In this document: positions 16,711-27,914 of the stretch, piece by piece
Position numbering within the stretch: the first letter of the stretch is position 1
How the letters are laid out: each line of letters starts with the position of its first letter
Origin: an uncultured Bacilli bacterium
GTDB taxonomy: Bacteria > Bacillota_I > Bacilli_A > RFN20 > CAG-826
NCBI GenBank assembly: GCA_905236715.1
Contig: CAJOMQ010000016.1
Coordinates: 1-59,968 of the forward strand
Length of the DNA stretch: 59,968 bases
Direction of reading: 5' to 3'
Program-made: the position numbers and the translations under genes
Notes under the pieces: model-generated
The model's input: only the letters and a program-made list of their open reading frames with translations
Told to the model about the DNA's origin: nothing
The model's database searches: none

Positions 16711-17595
16711 ATGAAACCTAAAGTTTTTTTCAGCAAGCAAATTAAACCCGAAACTCTTTCCCAACTTTATCATTTATTAGACAAACAATTACCTGGCAAT
16801 ATTGCTTTTAAATTGCATTCTGGTGAAAAGGGTAATCAAAATTACATCAAACCTGAATTCTTCGCTCCTTTTATTGATGAAATTGGCGGAACAGTCGTGG
16901 AATGTAACACCGCCTATCCGGGAGCTAGAAATAGTTCGAAAAAGCACCAAAAATTATTAAAAAGCCATCAATGGTCAGAATTTTTCCAAGTGGATTTATT
17001 AGATGAAACGGGACCAGATTTGGTTTTAGAAATTCCCGATGGAAAAGTTATTAAAAAAGATTATGTTGGTAAAAATCTCAAGAATTACCAATCAATGATT
17101 GTTTTATCTCACTTCAAGGGTCATCCTATGGGTGGCTATGGAGGCGCTTTAAAACAGTTATCCATTGGCTGTGCTTCTAGTCGTGGAAAAGCTTATATTC
17201 ATACCGGTGGTAGAACCACAAATCAAGTTACTACTTGGATTAAATTAGCGGAGCAAGATAGATTCTTAGAAGCGATGGCGGATGCCGCATCTGCGGTTGT
17301 TAAATATTTCCAAGGAAACATGGTATTTATTAATATCATAAAAAACATTTCTGTTGATTGCGATTGCTGCGCGATTGCGGAAGATCCTTGTATGCAAGAT
17401 ATTGGTATATTAGCATCCACTGACCCAATTGCCATTGATCAAGCTTGTATTGACTTAGTCTATGCCGCGAAGGATGATCCTGGACAAGCTCATTTCCTTG
17501 AAAGAGTGGAATCTAGACACGGCGTTCACACCATTGAAGCCGCCGCGGAATTAGGATTTGGCTCTCGTGAATACGAACTAATCGAAGTGAAATAA
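16711..17595 (+). CDS. DUF362-domain protein
   Basis: 294 aa of the DUF362 type. The family signature is visible as IVLSHFKGHPMGGYGGALKQLSIGCASSRGK (around 130-160) and DPIAIDQACIDLV (around 243-255). Many DUF362 proteins carry a ferredoxin domain. Here that domain is absent, but a Cys cluster (CDCCAIAEDPC, around 218-228) is positioned where a cofactor could bind. It follows the rubredoxin gene closely, which fits a redox role. Exact reaction unknown. Confidence 0.82.
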   Translation: MKPKVFFSKQIKPETLSQLYHLLDKQLPGNIAFKLHSGEKGNQNYIKPEFFAPFIDEIGGTVVECNTAYPGARNSSKKHQKLLKSHQWSEFFQVDLLDETGPDLVLEIPDGKVIKKDYVGKNLKNYQSMIVLSHFKGHPMGGYGGALKQLSIGCASSRGKAYIHTGGRTTNQVTTWIKLAEQDRFLEAMADAASAVVKYFQGNMVFINIIKNISVDCDCCAIAEDPCMQDIGILASTDPIAIDQACIDLVYAAKDDPGQAHFLERVESRHGVHTIEAAAELGFGSREYELIEVK

Positions 17596-17600
17596 CAAAT

Positions 17601-17655
17601 AAAAATAGATAATCCCTAGCGTAAGTTAGCAATTGGAATTATCTATTTTTTATAA
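17601..17655. terminator. Bidirectional terminator between DUF362 and pepT genes
   Basis: AAAAATAGATAATCC pairs with GGAATTATCTATTTTT with a single bulge, around a 16-base loop. A-tract and T-tract flanks allow use from either side. Confidence 0.8.
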
Positions 17656-17671
17656 AAACAACGCAAGTTCC

Positions 17672-18868
17672 TTATATTTTGACAATATCTAAGACGATAT
17701 CAATCATCTTTTCAAAATCTTGGATGTCTAAATATTCAAAGCGGCTGTGGTGGTTGAAACTGCCAGTGCCGAGGTTAGGTGTTACTAAACCCATTTTGGA
17801 GAAAGTCGCTCCATCGGTGCCACCTCTAATTTTAATAGATATTGGTTCGATACCATTTTTTATTAAAGCCGCTTTTGCCACTTCAACGGGTTTCGGATAT
17901 TTATCAACATAAGGTCTCATATTTTCATATTGATCTTTGATTTTATATGTTACATGAGCCTTTGGATATTTCTTATTTAATTTATCCACTGCATTTTTGA
18001 TTTGTTCATCTCTTTGATTGAGTTTCTCTTTATCAAATTCCCTTAAAATCATTTCTAATGAACAAGATGCACTTGATCCTTCAATGCCGGTAACGTGCCA
18101 ATAGCCTTCGTCTAAATTGCTATAAAATGGTGTTTCTTTTGCGGGCATTTCATTAAGAAATTCATTCATTAATAAAATAGCGTTAATTAGAGCATTTTGG
18201 CCTTCACCAGGATGGACCGCCACACCTTGGAAATTAACCTTTACTCCTTGTGCATTAAAATTCTCGTAATCCACACCTTGGATAAAAGCTCCATCAATAG
18301 TGAAAGCGTAATCAGCATCCATTTCTTTTAGATCAAAATGTTTGGGGCCTTCACCCATTTCTTCATCAACAGTGAACGCCACAGAGATATTCTTATGTTC
18401 AATTTCGGGGTGTTCTTTTAGATATTCTAGAACAGACATAATTATGGCAATACCCGCTTTATCATCAGCGCCGAGTAATGTATTTCCATCAGTTACCACT
18501 AAATCGTGGCCAATATGCATTTTTAAATACGGGAATTGATTCATTGATAAAACATATTTGTCATTTAAGGGAATATCTTTGCCATCATAATTTTTAATAA
18601 TCCGTGGTGATACATTAGCGCCACTGACTTCTAAGGCTGTATCAACATGGGCATTTAAGCCGACTTTTTCTTGACCTACACCTTTTAAGTGAGCGTAAAC
18701 GATTCCATATTCGTTCATATGGGCATCACTTAAACCTAATTCTTTTAATTCCTCCACCAATAAACGAGATAAATTCTTTTGTTTTTCTGTCGAAGGAGTG
18801 GTTCCAGTGGTGTCATCTGATTGTGTGTCAATCTTTGCATATCTAATAAATCTATCAATATTTGCCAT
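17672..18868 (-). CDS. pepT: Peptidase T (tripeptide aminopeptidase)
   Basis: 398 aa from ATG 18868, which has a GAGG ribosome site; an in-frame extension to 19027 has no support and would add a 53-residue tail foreign to the family. M20-family dizinc peptidase that releases the N-terminal residue of tripeptides. Metal and catalytic motifs in order: AHVDTALE, GADDKAGIAI, TVDEEMGEG, and the C-terminal HHSRFEY. GGTDGATFSKMGL matches the substrate-binding loop. Convergent with the DUF362 gene. Confidence 0.94.
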   Translation of the reverse strand: MANIDRFIRYAKIDTQSDDTTGTTPSTEKQKNLSRLLVEELKELGLSDAHMNEYGIVYAHLKGVGQEKVGLNAHVDTALEVSGANVSPRIIKNYDGKDIPLNDKYVLSMNQFPYLKMHIGHDLVVTDGNTLLGADDKAGIAIIMSVLEYLKEHPEIEHKNISVAFTVDEEMGEGPKHFDLKEMDADYAFTIDGAFIQGVDYENFNAQGVKVNFQGVAVHPGEGQNALINAILLMNEFLNEMPAKETPFYSNLDEGYWHVTGIEGSSASCSLEMILREFDKEKLNQRDEQIKNAVDKLNKKYPKAHVTYKIKDQYENMRPYVDKYPKPVEVAKAALIKNGIEPISIKIRGGTDGATFSKMGLVTPNLGTGSFNHHSRFEYLDIQDFEKMIDIVLDIVKI

Positions 18869-18906
18869 TTTCGTACCTCGCTGGTTAATATTATAACCTT
18901 TTTCTT

Positions 18907-18934
18907 TTGAAAAAAGCTTTCTATATTCTATAAT
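18907..18934 (+). promoter_or_regulatory. Promoter of the kinase-like/prs/queuosine operon (leaderless geometry)
   Basis: -35 TTGAAA (18907-18912), 16-base spacer, -10 TATAAT (18929-18934). ATG 18942 begins 7 bases after the -10, where transcription would start. Confidence 0.65.
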
Positions 18935-18941
18935 ATGGCAG

Positions 18942-19523
18942 ATGGAAAATATTGTTATTAAAAGAAAATCATTTACTATCCTTGAACAAATCGGGGAAAG
19001 AAGTTTTAAAGCCGAAAGAAATGGCAAATTCTTTTATGTAAAAAAATATGAAGGTGATAAAGAAGGCTTTCATCAATTTTTAAAATCTTCACATCGTTTT
19101 TCTATTACCGCGATTAATGTTCCTAAACTTTATTATTACGACAAAAATTCCTATATCGTCGTTTTGCAATATATTGAAGGTGACAATATCTTTGATATGC
19201 TCATCGAAAAAGATTTACCAGAAAACATATATGAAGCTATTTTTTATATGAATTTCTTAGCCAAAAGAGAAAAAATGGCGTTAGATTATCGTCCAGAATT
19301 TTTTAAATTCGATGGTAAAAAATTATATTATTTGCCGTTTGCTTATCTCGATTATAACGGCAAAGATCGTTTTGCTAATGAAGATATCAAATTATGGTTT
19401 TATACCAAAGATTTTATCAATTATCTAAAAGAGAAAAATTTGCCTTATGATGAAAGTCGTCTGGGCAATGAATATGCAAAAAATAAGGAGATGGCCCTGA
19501 TGGCGGTCAAATATTATTCCTAA
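18942..19523 (+). CDS. Degenerate protein-kinase-like orphan
   Basis: 193 aa, no confident family. The layout resembles a minimised RIO/Bud32-type kinase: residues 10-35 like a beta-hairpin N-lobe with a Lys pair (FYVKKYEGDKE), a hinge-like VVLQYIEGDNIFDMLIEK (around 68-85), and LDYRPEFF...LYYLPFAYLDYN (around 110-136) where the catalytic and metal loops would be. The HxD and DFG residues are not present in normal form, so it may be a pseudokinase. The stop is 1 base before the prs start, so it is co-expressed with PRPP synthase and the queuosine genes. An alternative ATG at 18935 is out of frame. Kinase homology is inferred by pattern only. Confidence 0.5.
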   Translation: MENIVIKRKSFTILEQIGERSFKAERNGKFFYVKKYEGDKEGFHQFLKSSHRFSITAINVPKLYYYDKNSYIVVLQYIEGDNIFDMLIEKDLPENIYEAIFYMNFLAKREKMALDYRPEFFKFDGKKLYYLPFAYLDYNGKDRFANEDIKLWFYTKDFINYLKEKNLPYDESRLGNEYAKNKEMALMAVKYYS

Positions 19524-19524
19524 T

Positions 19525-21544
<2,020 letters not shown>

Positions 21545-21545
<1 letters not shown>

Positions 21546-22573
21546 TGGATATTAATCTTTTTGATTTTAATCTACCAGAAGAATTAATCGCGCAAAAACC
21601 ATGTGAAAAACGAGACCATTCTCGTTTATTAGTGGTTAATAAAATTAACCACACCTATGAAGATAAAAACTTCTATGACATTATTGATTATCTAAAACCA
21701 GGTGATGTTTTAGTGCGTAATAACACAAAAGTAATTCCCGCTCGTTTATTAGGCATTAAAGAAGTAACTGGTGCGCACTGTGAGTTGTTACTTTTAAAGC
21801 AATTAGATGGTGATAATTGGGAATGTTTGACTCGACCCGCTAAATCATTAAAAGTGGGTGCACGTGTTGATTTTGGCGATGGTAAATTAATCGCCGAATG
21901 TATTGAAGAAAAAGAAGAAGGAATACGTATATTCCACTTTATTTATCAAGGAATCTTCTTGGAAGTTCTTGACGAATTAGGCAAAATGCCTCTTCCCCCA
22001 TATATTCGTGAACAATTATGTGAGAACGACCGTTATCAAACAGTTTATGCTAAATATGAAGGCAGTGCTGCCGCCCCAACGGCGGGATTTCATTTTACCG
22101 ATGAATTATTTGAAAAGATTAAAGCTAAAGGTATCACAGTAGTGGATATTACTTTACACATTGGTCTAGGGACATTCCGCCCTGTAAAAGTAGAAGATAC
22201 GAAAGACCACGTGATGCATAGTGAAGTATATGAAATAAGCGAAGAATCCGCGGCTATATTAAATCAAGCGAAAGCGGAAAATAGACGTATTATCGCCATT
22301 GGCACAACTTCGGTTAGAACACTTGAATCTAATTATAATAAATATAAAAAATTCCAACCTACGAAAGAATCAACAAATATTTTTATTCAACCTGGATATG
22401 AATATCAAACCGTGGACGCTTTAATCACTAATTTTCACCTACCAAAATCGACTTTGATCATGTTGGTGTCTGCTTTTATGGGACGTGAATTTACTTTAGA
22501 AGTTTATGAACACGCGGTGAAAGAAAAATATCGGTTCTTCTCCTTTGGTGATGCCATGTTTATTTATGGATAA
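21545..22573 (+). CDS. queA: S-adenosylmethionine:tRNA ribosyltransferase-isomerase
   Basis: 342 aa. Transfers and isomerises the ribosyl moiety of SAM onto preQ1-tRNA to give epoxyqueuosine. Family landmarks: [14 protein letters not shown] at the start, [10 protein letters not shown] (about 59-68), [15 protein letters not shown] (about 172-186), and [15 protein letters not shown] (about 299-313). It lies between tgt and queH, the order of the pathway. The 3' end overlaps the queH start by 8 bases. Confidence 0.96.
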
Positions 22574-23213
22574 GATTAATTACGAAATTATATTAGAAAA
22601 AGAATTGAAAAATATATCTAAATTCGATAAAAAGCCCACTCTTTTATTACATGCTTGCTGTGGGCCTTGCTTTACTTTACCTTACGAAATCATTAAAGGA
22701 TATTTTGATATCACCATTATTTATAACAATTCAAATATTTATCCACAAGAAGAATATCATCGTCGTCTCAATGAATTCAAAAAATATATTTTAGACATTA
22801 ACGCCGATGTTAAATTTGTGGAATTTCCTTATGATAATGCAACCTACAATAAAGACTTAGAAAGCCATGCGAATGACAGAGAAGGTCAAGAGAGATGCCG
22901 GATATGTTTTCGTAAGAGATTATCGCAAGGTTTCCAATACGCTAAAGAACATAATTTTGATTATTTTGGAACAGTTATGACGATTTCTCGTTATAAAAAT
23001 TCACAAGATATTAATCAAATTGGTTATGAATTAGAAAAACAATATTCTCCCGTTAAATGGTTGCCCGCTGATTTTAAGAAGAATAACGGGTATGAAAAAT
23101 CATTAAAAATCGTCCGAGAACACGAAATGTATTTTCAAGAATATTGTGGGTGTCTATACTCGTATCGAATATATCAGGAAAAACTTAAAAATCGCAACAA
23201 AAAAGAGGGCTAA
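22566..23213 (+). CDS. queH: Epoxyqueuosine reductase QueH
   Basis: 215 aa from ATG 22566, the likeliest start; TTG 22545 and ATG 22551 upstream are in frame but lie deeper within queA. QueH is the DUF208 type, iron-sulfur epoxyqueuosine reductase, an alternative to cobalamin-dependent QueG and common in anaerobes. Motifs: HACCGPC near the start, CRICF (about 115-119), and a late YCGCLYS. It completes queuosine synthesis on tRNA. The stop codon lies inside the loop of the transcription terminator. No queC/D/E/F genes are in the window, so preQ1 may be salvaged or made elsewhere. Confidence 0.95.
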   Translation: MDKINYEIILEKELKNISKFDKKPTLLLHACCGPCFTLPYEIIKGYFDITIIYNNSNIYPQEEYHRRLNEFKKYILDINADVKFVEFPYDNATYNKDLESHANDREGQERCRICFRKRLSQGFQYAKEHNFDYFGTVMTISRYKNSQDINQIGYELEKQYSPVKWLPADFKKNNGYEKSLKIVREHEMYFQEYCGCLYSYRIYQEKLKNRNKKEG

Positions 23214-23226
23214 GCCCTCTTTTGTT
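23201..23226. terminator. Terminator overlapping the queH stop codon
   Basis: AAAGAGGGC-TAA-GCCCTCTTT: the 3-base loop is the queH stop codon. T-tracts on both strands make it usable by queH (plus) and the membrane protein gene (minus). Confidence 0.9.
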
Positions 23227-23238
23227 TTGGTTAATTGT

Positions 23239-23763
23239 CTATTTCTTTTTGCCTAAGAAATCAACCGCAGCTGGAGCAATTGCGATGGCGCCTGCTAAAA
23301 GGAAGAAGATGCCCGCAAAAATCCAACCAATGCCGAGACTATAATCGCCACCATCATATTTATTCGCAGCCCAGAATGTGGCTTTGGAAATGAAAACGAA
23401 AATACCAGCAACGACCAATAAGCAAACAGCAACAAGGTTCAAGACACCAGCAAATTTGTCTAATGCTTTCACTTTGAGTAATGGTAAAACGATACCAGCT
23501 ACTAAGATTAATAAAGCAACTAAAACAAAGATCCAGGCTAATAAAGCAGACCATGCTAATTTACCATCAAAGTCAACGGCAATACTAATGCCACCGCCGC
23601 TAGCTTGACATTTTCCGGTCGCAAAAATAGCATTCAAACCGCCAAAATAAGCGTTTGCATTACTATCATGATATGCGGCAACTGGTGTAGCCATAATGAG
23701 AATGAATCCAATTAAGGCTAAAACGGCAGAAATAAGACCAGCAAATTTAAGAACTTTTTTCAT
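23239..23763 (-). CDS. Four-helix membrane protein, unknown function
   Basis: 174 aa. Helix 1 at about 7-27 (a signal-anchor), then an extracytoplasmic Asn/Gly/Ala-rich loop with one Cys (about 33-62), and helices at about 70-92, 102-128 and 142-168. The last residues are basic (GKKK), placing the C-terminus inside. The helix-loop-helix arrangement resembles small Mollicutes/Bacilli envelope proteins but I cannot name a family. It is a single gene, with upstream noncoding DNA to 23916 shared with the lipoprotein gene. Confidence 0.6.
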   Translation of the reverse strand: MKKVLKFAGLISAVLALIGFILIMATPVAAYHDSNANAYFGGLNAIFATGKCQASGGGISIAVDFDGKLAWSALLAWIFVLVALLILVAGIVLPLLKVKALDKFAGVLNLVAVCLLVVAGIFVFISKATFWAANKYDGGDYSLGIGWIFAGIFFLLAGAIAIAPAAVDFLGKKK

Positions 23764-23916
23764 TGTGTTATTCCTTTCTGCTTACATAATAAATGTTCAT
23801 TTTTCATTTGTCATTTTTTAGTTGCGATTTTTTTAACATTTTTTACATCATGCCGAAATTTCTTGCCTGTTTCCGACTTTATATCATATGATATAGTTAA
23901 ATAGAGGTAAAAAATT

Positions 23917-24378
23917 ATGATTCAATCAGTAAAAAAGGCCTTTGTCGTAGGCATGAGCGCTATTCTTCTCGTAGGGTGCTCTGGTTTAATGCTTCCCACA
24001 AATTATGAAGATTTTCACGAAAAAGCGATGGAAATTAACGAAGAAGAAAACCCCGAAATTGCCAAAATTCGTGTTAAAGCAGAAGCCAATGATACTAAAT
24101 ATAACGTCGCTTTTAACATGGTAACGGGTGAACCAGTCGAAGAATATTCGGAAGATGAAAATGAATTCTTGGCCGGCGCTCTTATATTGATGGCGTTTGC
24201 CGACGTAAAGTCTATAGAAAACAACGAAGATTACAAATATTATGTCGGTGATGGCTTCAAAGTCGTTACAGATAAAGAGACCTTCGTTTGGAATAAATAT
24301 GGTTATTTGAAAGAAGTCAGCGGCAAAGATGATGACGGCAAAAAAGTGTCTATAAATTACACTTACACCTACAAATAA
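23917..24378 (+). CDS. Small secreted lipoprotein, unknown function
   Basis: 153 aa. Signal peptide with a lipobox, ILLVGC, so Cys21 would be lipid-anchored after cleavage. The mature part is acidic and Asn/Tyr-rich with repeated beta-strand-like segments (FKVVTDKETFVWNKYG, VSINYTYTYK). GAGG ribosome site 9 bases upstream and TATGAT at 23885 as a possible -10. No relative recognised. Ends at its own terminator. Confidence 0.65.
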   Translation: MIQSVKKAFVVGMSAILLVGCSGLMLPTNYEDFHEKAMEINEEENPEIAKIRVKAEANDTKYNVAFNMVTGEPVEEYSEDENEFLAGALILMAFADVKSIENNEDYKYYVGDGFKVVTDKETFVWNKYGYLKEVSGKDDDGKKVSINYTYTYK

Positions 24379-24390
24379 AAATCCAAAAAT

Positions 24391-24437
24391 GACCCCTAAA
24401 AAATCGGTTTTGACCATCAAAAAGGGGTCTTTTTTTA
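24391..24437 (+). terminator. Terminator after the lipoprotein gene
   Basis: GACCCCT / AGGGGTC stem with a 25-base loop, then TTTTTTTT. It separates the lipoprotein from the ribosomal operon. Confidence 0.8.
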
Positions 24438-24512
24438 TGCCTATTTTCACTGATTTTTTCACACATATCTACACACGCTTTTCTTTCAATTTTATTTTTT
24501 TATAAAAACGTG

Positions 24513-24542
24513 TTGACACACATACACGAGGAAGAGTATATT
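24513..24542 (+). promoter_or_regulatory. Promoter of the S10-L17 ribosomal operon
   Basis: Perfect -35 TTGACA (24513-24518), 18-base spacer, -10 TATATT (24537-24542). Confidence 0.8.
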
Positions 24543-24549
24543 TTTAACG

Positions 24550-24675
24550 TTGACTGCTCGCGTTGATATGCGAGATTGCTGATACACCCACAGGCGTTGT
24601 CATGAAGGTGTCATCAGGTAACTCGTTTGGAGCCAGTAAGTCAAAGCCTGAAAGTGATAGGAGGAAATTCAATTC
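24550..24675 (+). promoter_or_regulatory. S10 operon leader with hairpin
   Basis: About 125 untranslated bases. CTCGC...GCGAG (24557-24574) can pair around an 8-base loop, and a GTGTCATCAGG...CCTGAAAGTGAT region may form a second helix. GATAGGAGG at 24656-24664 is the S10 ribosome site. Ribosomal protein feedback on this leader is plausible but I do not recognise a known motif. Confidence 0.45.
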
Positions 24676-24990
24676 ATGGCAAAAGCTAACAAACTCAGGG
24701 TTCGCTTACAAGCATATGATCACGTTGCACTTGATGCGAGTGCCGCTAGAATCGTTGCCGCAGCGAAAAAGACTGGGGCTACCGTTGTGGGTCCCGTTCC
24801 ACTTCCCACGGAAATTCAAAAGTTTACGATTTTAAGAGCTGTCCATAAGTACAAAGATGCTCGTGAACAATTCGAAATCAGAACACACAAACGTATCATT
24901 GATATCAACAATTGGAAGAAAGAGACATTCGACGCTCTTAAGAACTTAGATCTTCCTGCTGGAGTAGATATTAATGTGAAAATGCTATAA
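24676..24990 (+). CDS. rpsJ: 30S ribosomal protein S10 (uS10)
   Basis: 104 aa, full length. Small-subunit head protein that also pairs with NusB in antitermination. Typical start ([21 protein letters not shown]), the loop [15 protein letters not shown] (residues 36-50), and [15 protein letters not shown] near the end. First gene of a ~15-kb operon of 29 genes running without a terminator to L17. GGAGG ribosome site. Confidence 0.98.
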   Translation: MAKANKLRVRLQAYDHVALDASAARIVAAAKKTGATVVGPVPLPTEIQKFTILRAVHKYKDAREQFEIRTHKRIIDINNWKKETFDALKNLDLPAGVDINVKML

Positions 24991-25004
24991 GGAGGTAAGA
25001 GTTC

Positions 25005-25715
25005 ATGAAACAAATCGTTGGACGCAAAATGGGCATGACTGAAGTCTTCACCGAAGATGGTCAAATGTACCCAGTAACAGTCGTCGAAGTCTTACCCAAT
25101 GTCGTTACACAAGTAAAGACAGTCGAAAAAGATGGTTACGCCGCTATTCAAGTTGGTTATGAAGAAAAACGTGAAGACCGCGCTAACAAATGTGAAAAAG
25201 GTATTGCTGCCAAAGCTAACACCGTTCCACATCAAGTCAGCAAAGAACTCAAAGGTGATGAAATGGCCAGCTACCAATTAGGTGACGTTATCAAATGTGA
25301 CATCTTTGCCAAAGGTGAATTAGTCGATGTTATCGGCACCAGCAAAGGTCACGGATATTCCGGTGTTATCAAACGTTGGAATGCCACAATCGGTCCTAAA
25401 GGTCACGGTTCAGGCTACCACAGAGGTCAAGGTTCCTTCGCTAACAATGGTCGTTATAACCATGGTGTTATGCCAGGAAAACACATGTCAGGTCATTATG
25501 GCAATGACAGTGCTACCATCCTCAACCTCTCCATTATCGATGTGAACGCCGAAAAGAATTATATCCTTATCAAAGGTGGCATCCCCGGAGCGAAGAAATC
25601 CATCGTGGTTATCAGAAGCGCCGTCAAAGATGTGAAAGCGAAACCAGTCAAGAACTTACTTGACCGCACACCTGCTCCTGTGGAAGAAGCTCCCGCAGAA
25701 GAAAAGGCTGAATAA
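25005..25715 (+). CDS. rplC: 50S ribosomal protein L3 (uL3) with acidic tail
   Basis: 236 aa. Early-assembly 23S rRNA-binding protein; the core GRKMGMTEVFTEDG and the peptidyl-transferase extension (GHGSGYHRGQGSFANNG) are present. The last ~20 residues (PAPVEEAPAEEKAE) are an acidic Pro/Ala/Glu tail beyond the usual ~210. AAGGAGG ribosome site 14 bases past the S10 stop. Confidence 0.98.
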   Translation: MKQIVGRKMGMTEVFTEDGQMYPVTVVEVLPNVVTQVKTVEKDGYAAIQVGYEEKREDRANKCEKGIAAKANTVPHQVSKELKGDEMASYQLGDVIKCDIFAKGELVDVIGTSKGHGYSGVIKRWNATIGPKGHGSGYHRGQGSFANNGRYNHGVMPGKHMSGHYGNDSATILNLSIIDVNAEKNYILIKGGIPGAKKSIVVIRSAVKDVKAKPVKNLLDRTPAPVEEAPAEEKAE

Positions 25716-25737
25716 TACGGAAAGGAGAACATAGTTT

Positions 25738-26376
25738 ATGGCAACAAAGAAATCCGTCAGCGTGAAAGTCTATGACATGGCTGGCAAAGAAGTTTCCCAA
25801 ATGAACTTAAATCCCGAAGTCTTCGGCATTGAAGCTCATATCCAAGCGATGTTCGACGCCGTACAAGTCGAAGAAAGCAATAGACGTCAAGCAACTGCCA
25901 AAACCAAAGTCAGACACGAAGTCAGTGGTGGTGGCAAAAAGCCATGGCGTCAAAAAGGCACAGGCCGCGCCCGTGCCGGTACCACAAGATCCCCAATCTG
26001 GGTCGGTGGTGGAACGGTCTTCGGACCCGTTGGAAATCAAAACTATAAGATTTCCCAAAATAAGAAAGAACACAAATTGGCTCTCAAGAGCGCCTTATCA
26101 TTAAAAGCAAAAGAAGGCTTAGTGGTCGTTGACGAAATCAAATTCGCCGAAAAGAAAACCAAATTATTCGTCTCTATGCTCGATGCCCTTAAGGCTGGCA
26201 ACAAAGTCTTAATGGTGGTGGAAGAAATTGATGAAAATACCTTCGCCGCTTGCCGCAACGTTGGCTATGCCAAAGTCGTCAGCAGTGATAATGTCAGTGT
26301 CCGTGACTTATTAGACGTCGACACTCTCATCATGAGCCAAGCTAGTGTGAAAACAGTAGAGGAGGCATTGAAGTAA
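25738..26376 (+). CDS. rplD: 50S ribosomal protein L4 (uL4)
   Basis: 212 aa, normal length. Lines the exit tunnel; the tunnel loop GGGKKPWRQKGTGRARAGTTRSP (about 62-84) is intact. L4 is the autoregulator of this operon in some bacteria; whether that holds here with the leader at 24550 is open. GAAAGGAGAA ribosome site; the stop is 1 base before L23. Confidence 0.98.
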   Translation: MATKKSVSVKVYDMAGKEVSQMNLNPEVFGIEAHIQAMFDAVQVEESNRRQATAKTKVRHEVSGGGKKPWRQKGTGRARAGTTRSPIWVGGGTVFGPVGNQNYKISQNKKEHKLALKSALSLKAKEGLVVVDEIKFAEKKTKLFVSMLDALKAGNKVLMVVEEIDENTFAACRNVGYAKVVSSDNVSVRDLLDVDTLIMSQASVKTVEEALK

Positions 26377-26377
26377 T

Positions 26378-26716
26378 ATGGCTAAAAAGAAATCAGAAGC
26401 TGTTGCTTCAAAATTCGCAAAACCTACAGAAAAGGATTTCGCCGTCATTCTTGAACCAAGAATTACCGAAAAATCCATGGATCTTATGCAAAACCAAAAT
26501 AAGATCACTGTGAAAGTTCTCCCCACCGCGAACAAAACGGAAATCAAATTAGCCGTTGAAAGAATCTTCCAAGTAAAAGTGGATGATGTCAAAGTGAGCA
26601 ATGTGAGAGCTAAATCTACTACTAGAGGCACCCGTTATCAAGGTAGCATCTCTGGTTATAAGAAAGCCGTGGTTACCATCGCTGAAGGTGAAGCCATCGA
26701 CTTATTCAAGGAATAA
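26378..26716 (+). CDS. rplW: 50S ribosomal protein L23 (uL23) with N-terminal extension
   Basis: 112 aa. Tunnel-exit docking site for trigger factor and SRP. Core begins at about residue 22 (DFAVILEPRITEKSMDLM), so ~20 Lys/Ala-rich residues precede it. VKVDDVKVSNVRAKSTTRG is the conserved rRNA-binding hairpin. The ATG is 1 base after the L4 stop, with its ribosome site (GGAGG) inside L4. Confidence 0.97.
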   Translation: MAKKKSEAVASKFAKPTEKDFAVILEPRITEKSMDLMQNQNKITVKVLPTANKTEIKLAVERIFQVKVDDVKVSNVRAKSTTRGTRYQGSISGYKKAVVTIAEGEAIDLFKE

Positions 26717-26754
26717 GCAAGTTCAATTATTCCCAATTATAGGAGGCAAAAGTA

Positions 26755-27588
26755 ATGTCAATTAGAACTTACAAGCCTACGAGTCCTTCTCGTAGAAACA
26801 TGACAAACTCGACATTCGAAGAATTAACAAAAGTCGCTCCTGAGAAATCATTATTAGTCAGTTTATCCAAAACAGGCGGTCGTAATAACCAAGGTAAAAT
26901 TACCTGCCGCCACATTGGTGGAGGTCATAAACGCAAATATCGTGTGATTGACTTCAAACGTAATAAAGACAATATCCCAGCGGTTGTTAAAACTATCGAA
27001 TACGATCCCAACCGCAATGCGAATATCTGCTTAGTCGTCTATGCGGATGGCGAAAAGCGCTACATCCTCGCACCAAAGGATGTGAAGGTCGGTTACAAGG
27101 TTATCTCCGGTGAAACCGCTGATATCATGCCTGGTAATGCCTTAAATCTCGGAAACATCCCTGAAGGTACCTTCATTCACAACATTGAATTAGTGCCTGG
27201 CAAGGGTGGACAACTCTGTCGTGCCGCCGGTGCCGCCGCCCAAGTGCTCGGTTCCGAAGGCAAATATGTCTTAGTGAGACTTGCTTCTGGTGAAGTGAGA
27301 AAAATTCTTAAGACCTGCCGTGCGACCATCGGTCAAGTCGGCAATGATGATTGGAACTTAATCAACATCGGCAAAGCCGGTAAAACAAGATGGTTAGGTA
27401 CCAGACCAACAGTCCGTGGTTCTGTTATGAACCCGAATGATCACCCCCATGGTGGTGGTGAAGGTAAGTGTCCCGTGGGCCGTGATGCTCCACGTACACC
27501 CTGGGGCAAACGCGCTCTCGGTGTGAAGACACGTAACCAAAAGAAAGCCAGCGGCAAATTAATCGTCCGTCGCCGCAATGGTAAATAG
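26755..27588 (+). CDS. rplB: 50S ribosomal protein L2 (uL2)
   Basis: 277 aa, full length. Needed for subunit association and the peptidyl transferase centre. Landmarks: [22 protein letters not shown], and the C-terminal [18 protein letters not shown] containing the critical His. AGGAGG ribosome site 8 bases before ATG. Confidence 0.99.
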   Translation: MSIRTYKPTSPSRRNMTNSTFEELTKVAPEKSLLVSLSKTGGRNNQGKITCRHIGGGHKRKYRVIDFKRNKDNIPAVVKTIEYDPNRNANICLVVYADGEKRYILAPKDVKVGYKVISGETADIMPGNALNLGNIPEGTFIHNIELVPGKGGQLCRAAGAAAQVLGSEGKYVLVRLASGEVRKILKTCRATIGQVGNDDWNLINIGKAGKTRWLGTRPTVRGSVMNPNDHPHGGGEGKCPVGRDAPRTPWGKRALGVKTRNQKKASGKLIVRRRNGK

Positions 27589-27608
27589 AAGCAAAGGAGG
27601 AAAATGAC

Positions 27609-27902
27609 ATGGCAAGAAGTTTGAAAAAAGGCGCCTTCGTTGATGAATCATTAATGAAGAAAGTCGAAGCCTTAAACGCTGCAAACAAAAAAGAGATTGT
27701 GAAAACATGGTCTCGTCGTTCTACCATCTACCCATCATTTGTGGGTCACACCTTTGCGGTCTATAACGGTAGAGAACATATCACTGTCTATGTGACTGAT
27801 GATATGGTCGGACATAAACTCGGCGAATTTGCTCCGACAAGAAAATTCACCGGACACACAGGCCACACCGCGGAAGACAAAGCCGCAGCGGCCAACAAAT
27901 AG
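27609..27902 (+). CDS. rpsS: 30S ribosomal protein S19 (uS19)
   Basis: 97 aa. Head protein contacting 16S rRNA and S13. [20 protein letters not shown] start and [18 protein letters not shown] near the end are diagnostic. AAAGGAGG ribosome site; short tail of Ala/Asp/Lys. Confidence 0.98.
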   Translation: MARSLKKGAFVDESLMKKVEALNAANKKEIVKTWSRRSTIYPSFVGHTFAVYNGREHITVYVTDDMVGHKLGEFAPTRKFTGHTGHTAEDKAAAANK

Positions 27903-27914
27903 GAGGTATAACTG

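Noticed and set aside
18869-19027. Longer pepT N-terminus
   Set aside because: No ribosome site at the upstream start, and the extra 53 residues do not fit the M20 family.
23986-24462. 158-codon minus-strand frame over the lipoprotein gene
   Set aside because: Opposite a gene with signal peptide, lipobox and ribosome site; composition is Phe/Ile-rich antisense of acidic codons.
24563-24835. 90-codon plus frame in the S10 leader
   Set aside because: Overlaps the S10 gene out of frame, no ribosome site, no recognisable protein.
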